Below, piece by piece: positions 25,501 to 33,512 of a stretch of 64,000 bases of DNA (position 1 is its first letter; each line of letters begins with the position of its first letter). Source of the DNA: Akkermansia massiliensis (lineage in GTDB: Bacteria > Verrucomicrobiota > Verrucomicrobiia > Verrucomicrobiales > Akkermansiaceae); contig NZ_JAMGSI010000001.1 of assembly GCF_023516715.1 (NCBI RefSeq), positions 1,752,208 through 1,816,207 on the forward strand, written 5' to 3'. The translations under genes and the position numbers were made by a program. The notes beneath the pieces were generated by a model. It saw only the letters and a program-made list of their open reading frames with translations. It was not told the origin of the DNA and searched no databases.

Positions 25501-26651
25501 AAAACTTCCTACCCATATTTTTCTTTCCATCCCGGAACAAACTGGAGTCCGCCACGCTTTCCGGGCAAGCCTGAAGACTCTCCTGTCCACGCAAAGAAAT
25601 AGAAGCCTTCCTCTTTTCCGGATAGTTCATGTTCCTGCGTATTATTCCAAACGCCCGGAACCGTGAGGCTCCAACTTTCTATCGTGCTGGTGTCCGCGGC
25701 CTCCCTTATATAAAAATTCCGTTCCGCCCTCACGCCCGGCAGCACGGTCATCAATCAGGCCTCCGATTTCCTAATCAGCGTATCCGGCCTTTTTAAAATA
25801 CTTGACCTCTTCTCCGGCCTGGCCCGGATAAAAGTGAACCAGCATCTCCACAAACGCAGCCTCCAACCTCTTTTCCAATTCGTACTTGCAACTGTCGTTT
25901 CTTTTTTAATTGCTCATCAACTTATTATTGCAGTAGAGAGCCCAAGGCTCCTGTTCCCGGTTCAATTCCGGATCATACCGCTCCCGGAATGTTTCTAACA
26001 CAGTCGCTCCATATCCCGGTCAAATCACTTCTTTTCACACGGCATCGAGTGACAATTCCAGATATATCCAAGGCTAAACCGTTCATCCGCCTCACCACTC
26101 TGGTCTTCAATTCATAATCCATGCTGCCACACAGCAGCCAAATTTGGTAATCGTCACGATATCGTACCACTGTGGTCCTCAAATTTCCCGCCTGTAAAAT
26201 TCCGCAAAACAAAAATGGCATCGCGCTTTCACGATCTCGTGGCCATCAAGGCTTTCCGAGTCCTCTCCCTCCTCCCATCATGGATGCACACCAGGAACAC
26301 ACCCAGTCCCACGCTTGGGAAATGGGAATGTTCCAAGTCGACGGCAAAAATCCCCCCCGTGACATTATCCTACAATTGATTCGTTGCAAATACTTCTATG
26401 ACTTCATTCGCACCATTCTTGGAATAACCTGAGTCGAAATCCGTACCGGAAGGCTCCTCCCTTTTGTCCCTCTCAATAATTTTGACATAGCGGAAGCTCC
26501 TATAACGGTGGTCGCACCTTCCGGAAACCTCTTTGTCACCGTTCCTCCATCCTTATATTCTGCCCTGATCTCTTAGGAAACCACTATGATCTTTGCCTAT
26601 TCACTACTCATTAGCAAAACTCATAGTTTTCTTTTCAAAAATAACTATAAT
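25501..26651. other. 1.15-kb stretch without an intact gene
   Basis: Stops occur in all frames and base composition moves toward A+T compared with the preceding genes. The minus strand holds fragments that look like former coding sequence (separate entry). No RNA gene or terminator was recognised. Confidence 0.5.
25509..26580 (-). pseudogene. Decayed coding remnants, possibly of an RHS/YD-repeat protein
   Basis: On the minus strand, short frames read as protein-like pieces broken by frameshifts and stops. They are, from the 3' side of the window inward, EYKDGGTVTKRFPEGATTV, then in another frame RYVKIIERDKREEPSGTDF, then around 26100 TVVRYRDDYQIWLL, and near 25600 SGKEEGFYFFAWTG. The first piece resembles YD-repeat strands of RHS proteins and the last an RHS-core end. 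The identification is weak. Two intact low-GC secreted-protein genes sit immediately upstream on the same strand. Confidence 0.3.
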
Positions 26652-27575
26652 TTATTTCTTCTTTCCAGTCTGTTGCCGGAGCGCCTGTTCATATCTGCGT
26701 CCTCGATCACCCTTGTATAGGAATTTAGTGCTTGCATCCCTCCCTACAGTTCGATTGATCAATTCGTCCATCGCCTTTCCTTCATATCCTGCCAGTTTAA
26801 GATATTTTTCCACCTCATTTTTATCGCCCGGAAAACATTTCAATAAAATTTTCATTAATGCCGGCTCAAGTGAATTTTTGAGATAATGGGCAGCTGAATA
26901 ATTTCTAACTTCATTGGAAGCTATTTTATTATAATAATATATACGCTTTTTTTCAATATCACCAGAACCCCAAACTCCATCTCCCCTATGCTTCTCTGCA
27001 TACTCCTTTAACCGTTTCTGTACTATTTTTTCGTATTCTCCAGCCATCTTTGCATGTTTCTCAGGCAGCTTCTCATTATAATCATCACGCACAGTTTTAG
27101 TCATTGCAGCAACATACAAAGATAATAATTCTACCAGTTCTTTTCTTTTCAGGTCATGCTGAGAAACAATTTCCGGCAGGTTCCAGCACATTCTTACCCC
27201 TTCAGTAGCTAAATTGTCTCTTTCTCTGTAATCCAAACCTTCATGGTTGATAGAATCTGTACTTTCATCATAATCTACCTGAAAAGCAGGAGCTTTGGCG
27301 ACATAATAACATATCCATAAAAATTTATTGAGATCCCCTTCTTTCAATTCCTCCCAATTCATTTCCTCAATAAATTCCTGAGACTTATGGACCTTCTGAT
27401 AAAATTCCTTCAATTTTCCATCTCTCAGCAACTGCGCCCATCCCTGGACCAATTCCGGTTCCTCCTTGAAAATAGGGATAACATCCGGAGCTTTAATTAT
27501 TATCGTTTGCGCTGCATTAACATTCATGACAGACGCGAGGATAAAAACACCTATGATTCTTAAATAATTTTTCAT
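26652..27575 (-). CDS. Secreted hypothetical protein (307 aa), low-GC islet
   Basis: Not recognised. Signal peptide about 1-21 (MKNYLRIIGVFILASVMNVNA). The mature protein is charged and mostly helical (RKELVELLSLYVAAMTKTVR, EKIVQKRLKEYAEKHRG) and ends in a basic tail. It follows the 357-residue protein by 4 nt and shares its AT-rich codon use, unlike the GC-rich neighbours. This suggests acquisition by transfer. Confidence 0.65.
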   Translation of the reverse strand: MKNYLRIIGVFILASVMNVNAAQTIIIKAPDVIPIFKEEPELVQGWAQLLRDGKLKEFYQKVHKSQEFIEEMNWEELKEGDLNKFLWICYYVAKAPAFQVDYDESTDSINHEGLDYRERDNLATEGVRMCWNLPEIVSQHDLKRKELVELLSLYVAAMTKTVRDDYNEKLPEKHAKMAGEYEKIVQKRLKEYAEKHRGDGVWGSGDIEKKRIYYYNKIASNEVRNYSAAHYLKNSLEPALMKILLKCFPGDKNEVEKYLKLAGYEGKAMDELINRTVGRDASTKFLYKGDRGRRYEQALRQQTGKKK

Positions 27576-27579
27576 TCTG

Positions 27580-28653
27580 TTATTTTTTCTCTTCAGGACC
27601 GAAAAAATATCTCAAATTCAATGTATTCCTTGTGACAAAACAGCCAAATTTGTTTATAGAAGAATTTAAATAAGAATGACCATTGGCAAGAGCCAATTTT
27701 TCAAATACAAAATATTGATTTTCTTCTACGATTACTGCACCGTCCTTATTTTTACTGTCCAATCCTCCTCCTCCATAATGAACTCTCCATTGACATGCCC
27801 AATGCCACTTTTGAGGCAACTTATGCAGAGGAGGAACTCCATTAATCTCTATTACAAAACGGACATCCACACTTGATGTAGCTCTATCCCAAAATTTATT
27901 GCCGGGCAAAACATCTATTCTCGCATCACAGCCTGTTGCAGGCGTATGCCTTGGATCTATGCTTTCACTTATACTTCCTTGATCCTTGAAAGAGCCCAAG
28001 TCCCTTTCAATCACATCTATTTCAACAAAGCTCACCTTCAATGGCTGCACTCTTAATTCTAATAACATGGAAGCTCCCATCGTCAACTCATCCTGAAAAG
28101 AGGCAGGAACTCCTCCTTGGGCATGCTTGCTCCACATTTTTTCAGGAAAGAGAACCTCTATCTCCAACTTTTTTGTCCTTTTCCCATTTAATTCTGCCTG
28201 AACCACAACCTTACCGTCTTTCTTTTTCCCTTTTTCATCTAATGAATCTTTCAGAAATTCTTTTTTTGCTTCTACATTCAAGGTTGACCTTCCATCAGTA
28301 TTTTTTGGCCATTCTTTCAAATACTCTTGGCCACTTAGAAGGTGCCACTTAATATTTTTTACGTTCTGGGCATTTTGCCCCTCGACAAGCTTGCCTGATA
28401 ATATCAACTTGAATCTTTCTCCAATTCCGACCTCTTTTCTTTCATAAGCCTTTTCTTCATCCCGGTGAATATTCAGGACGAATTCCGCAGAAGGCTGTTC
28501 TGTTTTTGTTATAATCTTCAACAAAGAATCATTCCAGCATTCCTCCTCATCTTCTGCATGAAGAGGAACATTGATACAGAGCACGCACAGCAGAAATATC
28601 ATCCCATATTCCCACAATTTTTGAATTGCTGATGAACCAAGAAAATATTTCAT
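27580..28653 (-). CDS. Secreted hypothetical protein (357 aa), low-GC islet
   Basis: Not recognised. N-terminal hydrophobic segment (about 15-32, MIFLLCVLCINVPLHA) with likely cleavage before EDEEE. The mature protein looks beta-rich, with a VQAELNGKRTKKLEIEVLF stretch that fits an Ig-like strand pattern, and it ends with TLNLRYFFGPEEKK. AT-rich codon usage. It starts 15 nt after the stop of the DUF6056-like gene and is 4 nt ahead of the 307-residue gene, so the two form an operon. Confidence 0.65.
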   Translation of the reverse strand: MKYFLGSSAIQKLWEYGMIFLLCVLCINVPLHAEDEEECWNDSLLKIITKTEQPSAEFVLNIHRDEEKAYERKEVGIGERFKLILSGKLVEGQNAQNVKNIKWHLLSGQEYLKEWPKNTDGRSTLNVEAKKEFLKDSLDEKGKKKDGKVVVQAELNGKRTKKLEIEVLFPEKMWSKHAQGGVPASFQDELTMGASMLLELRVQPLKVSFVEIDVIERDLGSFKDQGSISESIDPRHTPATGCDARIDVLPGNKFWDRATSSVDVRFVIEINGVPPLHKLPQKWHWACQWRVHYGGGGLDSKNKDGAVIVEENQYFVFEKLALANGHSYLNSSINKFGCFVTRNTLNLRYFFGPEEKK

Positions 28654-28668
28654 ATTCTTTATTATTAT

Positions 28669-30066
28669 TTAATTTTCTAATTTTTCAATAAAAATTTTCC
28701 TAACTCCATAATACACAGCCGCGCCCCGGTTGACGTAGTCTTCCGGGTTTTGCGACAGGTCCACCCAGAAGATGAAGGAGCACCACGGGGAGGGTGGAAC
28801 GAGGGGAGGAACCACAATTTCCCGAAAGCCGGCCTTTTTCTGTTCCAGAATCAGGCGGACGCGCTTTTCATGCTGCTGGAACAGAAGCAGGTGATCGTGA
28901 AGGGTGGAAAGAACGCATATTCCGGACAGCGCCAGAAAAACAGCCACAGTCATCCGCGGACGGGGCTCCGCGGCGGGAATGCCGTACCACACACGGAGAA
29001 GAGCCAAAACGCCAATGCCGAACAGCAGGGTGGCGGAGAACATGGCATGGTCCGCCGGAACGACGGCGGCGGCAAAGGAAAGAGCCATGGCATACGCCGT
29101 CAGAATGTATGCTGCCGCTGTTCCGATGAAAATTTTCCATGGCCGTAAGGCATTCCGGTTCCTGCGGAAGCTTCTCCACAGCATCCAGGCAGCCACCGCA
29201 CCCAGCAGCAGGGGAAGGGCCAGGTATTCATGCATCCGGAGCAGGAGCGCGGGGACCGCTTCCCATCTGTCCCAAACGCCGGAGAGGGGTTCCGCGCAGC
29301 CGGGAGTGGCGGAGTGCATCCGCGCAGAGAGGCCGGGCGCAAGCAACATGCACAGAGAACCCGCTACCTGCGCCGCAACGCCCGCATAAAACCACAAGGG
29401 AAGTTTTTCCTTCCGGACCAGGCGGACGAAGACAAACAAGGCTCCCAGCAGAAGCCAGGTTCCCGGAATGTTGTTTTCATTAGTCATGCCTGCCAACAAT
29501 CCCAGTGCCACTACGCCAGCCCACTGGCCGAAACCCTTTTTAGCAGGCTTTCCTTTTTCCCCGTTTTCCCGATTTTCCAGCAATTCCCGGTACAGGCACA
29601 GGAAACCGAGCCAGAGGGCGGCTCCCCAGGAATAGTTGGTAGCGCCGGAGAGCCAGTAAATCGTGACGCCGGGCCGGGCCGTACAGGTGAAGAGCAGGAG
29701 AAGCGCCAATCCGAAGAGCCGCACGTCCGGCCAGGAACGGGGGTCCACCCTGCGCCCGGAGGCCAGATAGAACATCATCAGCGCGAGGCAGACCTGTACA
29801 AAGGGGTTGAGCAGAATGAAGAGCCATTTGCCCGCTGTCGCCACAGCAAAGGCCAGGTATTCCCCGATTCTGGGGTTCCAGCTCATGTAGGAGGCCACGC
29901 AGCGTTCCCAGACCAGGCTGAGGGAGAAACGGTGTTCCATGCCCGTCAAGGCGTGATGGTACGTGTCTGAGGTGAAGGGGCTCCACCAGCTAAGCAACGC
30001 CACATACAGCAGGGCGGCTGCAACCAGCGCCCAAAACCATACCATGGACGTACGGGGAGACGGCAT
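28669..30066 (-). CDS. Polytopic membrane protein, DUF6056-like
   Basis: Encodes 465 residues with about eleven membrane helices. N-terminal helix followed by SDTYHHALTG, a loop motif seen in DUF6056 and some bacterial glycosyltransferase-like membrane proteins, then TIYWLSGATNYSWGAALWLG. It may be a GT-C-type or lipid-linked sugar-handling protein, but function is unknown. Its ATG shares one base with the ftsZ stop (TGATG), implying coupled translation with ftsZ. Confidence 0.65.
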   Translation of the reverse strand: MPSPRTSMVWFWALVAAALLYVALLSWWSPFTSDTYHHALTGMEHRFSLSLVWERCVASYMSWNPRIGEYLAFAVATAGKWLFILLNPFVQVCLALMMFYLASGRRVDPRSWPDVRLFGLALLLLFTCTARPGVTIYWLSGATNYSWGAALWLGFLCLYRELLENRENGEKGKPAKKGFGQWAGVVALGLLAGMTNENNIPGTWLLLGALFVFVRLVRKEKLPLWFYAGVAAQVAGSLCMLLAPGLSARMHSATPGCAEPLSGVWDRWEAVPALLLRMHEYLALPLLLGAVAAWMLWRSFRRNRNALRPWKIFIGTAAAYILTAYAMALSFAAAVVPADHAMFSATLLFGIGVLALLRVWYGIPAAEPRPRMTVAVFLALSGICVLSTLHDHLLLFQQHEKRVRLILEQKKAGFREIVVPPLVPPSPWCSFIFWVDLSQNPEDYVNRGAAVYYGVRKIFIEKLEN

Positions 30067-31517
30067 CAGCTCGGGTCCGGTTTCTTCTTCCGCAGCGCCG
30101 GGGGCAGGTCCAGGTCTTCCCCGTCCAGAATGAGGGGGCGTACATGGGCAAAGAGTCCGTGTCCCGCGCGCTCTTCCTCTCCTTCTTCCGGGGGAGTTCC
30201 TTCTTCCAGTTCCTTGATGTCGGGAACCGGGTCCAATTCCTGTTCCGCATCCGCTCCGAGTTCCTGCGCTGCAGGCGCGGGTTCCGGGAACGTTTCCTCC
30301 ACGTCCGGCACGGAGGGAACAGGCCTTACAGGCACCAGTTCCTCTTCCAGTTCATGGTCATCCCTTCTGACGGAGGGAATGGAAACGGGAGGTTCCGGCT
30401 CCGGACGCCGTTCCGGTTCGGAAACCACGGCGGGAGCCACAGGCTGAATGATGGTTTTCCCATCCCCGATGAAGGGTTCTTCCTCCGGCACAAGAACTGT
30501 CTGGAGCTCCGGTTCCCTACGGAAAACGGGAGCAGGAGAAATTTCCGGTTCATTCACGGGCACAACGCCCAGCACGGTCAGGGACAGGCGGTCTTCCGGC
30601 TGTTCCGCCACGGAAGCGCCGATATGGAGGCGCACGCCGCTCCCCAGGATTTCCGCCACTCCGCCAGCCAGCGCTTCCAGGCGTTTCAGGGTCAGGGAAT
30701 TGCCGCCGCGCACCAGCACCAGAACGTCGTCCACTTCCCCCAGCCGTTTTTCCAGGAAAAGGGGAGAGTGCCGGACCTGGTCCAGCATGTCCGCCGTGGA
30801 AACGTCCGCGGACGCTTCCCCTACGCCGAAGGAGCAAATTCCCTTCCCTGTTCCGGCCACGCGGAGCAGGTCATCCAGCCCCACGCGGAGCAGGCTTCCG
30901 GAAGAGTTGAGAAGGGAGGGCACGATGAGCACGGCGCGGGCAATGAGAGCATTGACCACGGAAAAGGCTTCCAACACTCCCTTGTCGGGATCAATCAGGC
31001 TTTCCATGGCGTCATTGTCAAACCGCAGCACCATGTCGGAATACAGGGCCAGCCGTGACAGCGCCTCGTCCGCCTGGGCGGCGCGGCGGTCCCCTTCAAA
31101 CCGGAAGGGGCGGATGACGACGCTGACGACGTAGGAGCCCTGCTCCTTGGCCAGCCGCGCCACCTCCGGCGCCACGCCGGAGCCTGTTCCGCCTCCCAGC
31201 CCGGCGGCGAGGACGGTCAGCGCACTGCCTTCCAGGGCCCGGAGGATGGAGGATTCACTTTCACAGGCGGCCTGTGCCCCCACGGAGGCATCCCCTCCGG
31301 AGCCGAGCCCCCGGGTAAGCCTGGCCCCCAGATGGACCTTGCACGGAACGGCGGAGGCGTTCAGCAAACGGGCATCCAGATTCATGGCGCACACGGAAGC
31401 CGCCTGCGGAGCCAGCAGCAGAACCTCCTCCATCACCTTGGCGCCTGCGGCTCCAATGCCGCACAGGCAGATTTTTCCGGATAGCCCGGACGGGTCCTGG
31501 GGAGAAAATTCCAGCAT
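30066..31517 (-). CDS. ftsZ: Cell division GTPase FtsZ (divergent)
   Basis: Encodes 483 residues. The tubulin signature GGGTGSG is intact at 108-114. The N-terminal nucleotide region is divergent (CGIGAAGAKV at 19-28 replaces the usual GVGGGGGNA-type start). The T7 loop that normally supplies NxDFADV reads RVGLDDLL (about 211-218): the Asn and first Asp positions are Arg and Gly, the last Asp remains. A long acidic/Pro-rich linker (about 340-460) leads to DLPPALRKK, which fits the C-terminal FtsA-binding peptide. The start at ATG 31517 lies 25 nt after the ftsA stop. It should polymerise at midcell, but GTP hydrolysis may be altered. Confidence 0.85.
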   Translation of the reverse strand: MLEFSPQDPSGLSGKICLCGIGAAGAKVMEEVLLLAPQAASVCAMNLDARLLNASAVPCKVHLGARLTRGLGSGGDASVGAQAACESESSILRALEGSALTVLAAGLGGGTGSGVAPEVARLAKEQGSYVVSVVIRPFRFEGDRRAAQADEALSRLALYSDMVLRFDNDAMESLIDPDKGVLEAFSVVNALIARAVLIVPSLLNSSGSLLRVGLDDLLRVAGTGKGICSFGVGEASADVSTADMLDQVRHSPLFLEKRLGEVDDVLVLVRGGNSLTLKRLEALAGGVAEILGSGVRLHIGASVAEQPEDRLSLTVLGVVPVNEPEISPAPVFRREPELQTVLVPEEEPFIGDGKTIIQPVAPAVVSEPERRPEPEPPVSIPSVRRDDHELEEELVPVRPVPSVPDVEETFPEPAPAAQELGADAEQELDPVPDIKELEEGTPPEEGEEERAGHGLFAHVRPLILDGEDLDLPPALRKKKPDPS

Positions 31518-31542
31518 GGTTTTTAATTGGGGTAGAGATTGA

Positions 31543-32754
31543 TCAGGAGTTCTTCCTGCCGAAGAGGCCCAGCACGCGCCCCAGCCAGCTCCGCTGCTGC
31601 GGCAGTTCGGCATCCAGAATCTGGGCATACCGTATCAGCCCGATGGCCGTACAGTAACGCGGGTCATCCAGATAGGAAGGCGCTCCGTTTTTGACCAGCG
31701 TGGGACGGCTGATCGCCACGCCGAACACGTGGGAGGCCAGTTCCCCCACGCCGCGCATCAGGCTGGCGCCCCCGCACAGGTAGACGCCGTGGCAGCGGTT
31801 GCCCTTGAAGGTGTCCTTGGGCAGGGAGGATTTGACCAGATTGAAGATTTCCAGCAGGCGGGAACGGATGATTTCATTCAGAACATTGCGTTCGATGGCG
31901 GCATCCTTCATATTCCCTTCTCCGCGCACGCGCACCATTTCATTGGTCTTTCCGGAAAAGCTGTTGGCGTCCCCCTCCGTCTTTTTGAGCAGTTCCGCCT
32001 GCGCCAGCGGTATGCCGGTCATCAGCGTGATGTCATTGGAAATATGGTCGCCGCCCAGGGGCACGCAGCCGGAGGCCACCAGCTGGCCGTCCAGGTAAAG
32101 GACGTAGTCCGTGGTGCCCGCCCCCATGTCAATGAGGAGGGCGCCCGCCTGCTTGACCTGCCTGTTGAGCACGAACTGGGCCGTGGCGATGGGGGCGAAG
32201 ACCACATCCGCAATGTCCAGGGGCACTTCCCGCACGCAGCGGAAGGAGTTGGTGATGCGGGATTTGATGCCGTGGATGATGTGGCAGTCTATGTCCAGCG
32301 TCCTGCCGGTCAGCCCGGCGGGGTTGGTCAGGTTTTCCTGCCCGTCCACGGAGAAGAGGCCTGGCACGCGGTGCAGGACGAATTGTTCCGGCCCCAGCGC
32401 AATGTCACGGGCGATTTCCGTCACCTCATCCATGTGTTCCTGGGAGATGATGCTTTCATCCGGAGGCAGGCGGAAAGTGCCGCGGTTGTTCTGCCCCACG
32501 ATGTGGGCCCCGGTCACGGACAGGTAGACGGTCATGATGTCCACGTCCGCATGGTCCTGGGCCATGTTCCAGGCATCATAAATGCACTGGATAACCTTGG
32601 AGGTGTCTTCAATCTCGCCGCGGACCACGCCCTCGCTAGGAACTTCACCCACGCCGATGATCGTCACGGTCGCGTCAGGCTTTACTTCGCCCACGACCAT
32701 GCAAGTCTTGCTTGTCCCTATCTCAAGCCCTACGTGAATTTTTGTCTTAGCCAT
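31543..32754 (-). CDS. ftsA: Cell division protein FtsA
   Basis: Encodes 403 residues. Actin-like ATPase that tethers FtsZ to the membrane. Seen: phosphate-1 loop GLEIGTSKTCMVVGE, an SHS2/1C region with IIHGIKSRITNSFRC, phosphate-2 IDMGAGTTDYVLYLDGQ, adenosine loop VYLCGGASLMRGV, and a C-terminal amphipathic helix SWLGRVLGLFGRK for membrane binding. The start MAKTK (32754) is preferred to an ATG three codons upstream. Directly upstream of ftsZ, as in most division clusters. Confidence 0.92.
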   Translation of the reverse strand: MAKTKIHVGLEIGTSKTCMVVGEVKPDATVTIIGVGEVPSEGVVRGEIEDTSKVIQCIYDAWNMAQDHADVDIMTVYLSVTGAHIVGQNNRGTFRLPPDESIISQEHMDEVTEIARDIALGPEQFVLHRVPGLFSVDGQENLTNPAGLTGRTLDIDCHIIHGIKSRITNSFRCVREVPLDIADVVFAPIATAQFVLNRQVKQAGALLIDMGAGTTDYVLYLDGQLVASGCVPLGGDHISNDITLMTGIPLAQAELLKKTEGDANSFSGKTNEMVRVRGEGNMKDAAIERNVLNEIIRSRLLEIFNLVKSSLPKDTFKGNRCHGVYLCGGASLMRGVGELASHVFGVAISRPTLVKNGAPSYLDDPRYCTAIGLIRYAQILDAELPQQRSWLGRVLGLFGRKNS

Positions 32755-32869
32755 GAAAGTCAAGGAACTATCAACGTCCTAGCACCTGATAGCACATTAC
32801 TTTCCATTGTTCAAGAAAGCCTGCGCGAACATACGCAAAAAACGCGGTTTTCCGTTGCGCAGGCCCGGA

Positions 32870-33415
32870 TCAGAGACCCGTGGGGTGGCGCACCAGGAAG
32901 TTCCGGGCATTGCGGCCGTCCACCCTCCAGCGGGGGCCTTCGCCGCGGCGGCCGCTTCCGGTGGTGTCAAACCGGAGGCCGCAGATGACCATGAATACGT
33001 GCCCGTTCTTGGCATAGACGGAAATCCAGTCCCCGGCGCCTTTCTGCCCGTAGTTCAGGAACAGCTTGGAATGGCGGGTGGAGGTGAGCAGCCCGGCTTC
33101 CTTCAGCACAAAGGAGGTGCTGCCGGAGCAGTCATAGTGGGAGTCATAGTGCTTCCTGTGGCCGCCGCCTAGGCGGTAGGGCTTGTTGACCAGAGAATTG
33201 GCGGCCGCAATGGCGCGCTTTACCTGCGGGGGGGCATTCCTGGGGGGAATGGCCTTCCCGTTGTGCAGCACGGCCGTTTTTCCCGGTACAAAGTGGTAGG
33301 CGGGGAGCCGTGCCGGAGCTTCGACTTGTTGGGAGGTGGAGGAGCAGGAGGAGAGGAGAAGGCCGGCCAGAAGGGCACCGGCCACGGAGAGAGTTTTGTG
33401 GACCGCAAATGTCAT
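32870..33415 (-). CDS. NlpC/P60-family lipoprotein
   Basis: Encodes 181 residues. Lipoprotein signal with LLLSSC (Cys24). The C-terminal half is an NlpC/P60-like cysteine peptidase domain: PYRLGGGH, DCSGSTSFVLKEAG (Cys96), and NGHVFMVI (His139). Such enzymes cut D-gamma-glutamyl-diaminopimelate bonds in peptidoglycan. The position 115 nt upstream of ftsA suggests a cell-wall role in division, though the spacing allows a separate promoter. Confidence 0.82.
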   Translation of the reverse strand: MTFAVHKTLSVAGALLAGLLLSSCSSTSQQVEAPARLPAYHFVPGKTAVLHNGKAIPPRNAPPQVKRAIAAANSLVNKPYRLGGGHRKHYDSHYDCSGSTSFVLKEAGLLTSTRHSKLFLNYGQKGAGDWISVYAKNGHVFMVICGLRFDTTGSGRRGEGPRWRVDGRNARNFLVRHPTGL

Positions 33416-33465
33416 AAGAATTATAAACTGCGGAATTCCTGCCCCCTTGGCAAGAAAATAAATTT

Positions 33466-33497
33466 CCCCCGTCCACATTACATGGTAGACGGGGGAA
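33466..33497 (-). terminator. Possible terminator downstream of phosphoglucomutase
   Basis: Stem CCCCCGTC / GACGGGGG with a 14-16 nt loop; on the minus strand followed by AAATTTATTTTC, a weak T-tract. It sits between the mutase stop and the NlpC/P60 gene. Confidence 0.5.
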
Positions 33498-33512
33498 AGA
33501 AATCAACAACAT

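Noticed and set aside
26172..26432. 86-codon plus-strand frame in the AT-rich islet
   Set aside because: Opposite to the remnants on the minus strand, no domain, no leader; best explained as chance in decayed sequence.
32797..32869. Terminator between the NlpC/P60 gene and ftsA
   Set aside because: A stem GCCTGCGC / GCGCAGGC followed by TTTCTTG can be drawn on the minus strand, but the loop is long and the T-run poor, so not called.
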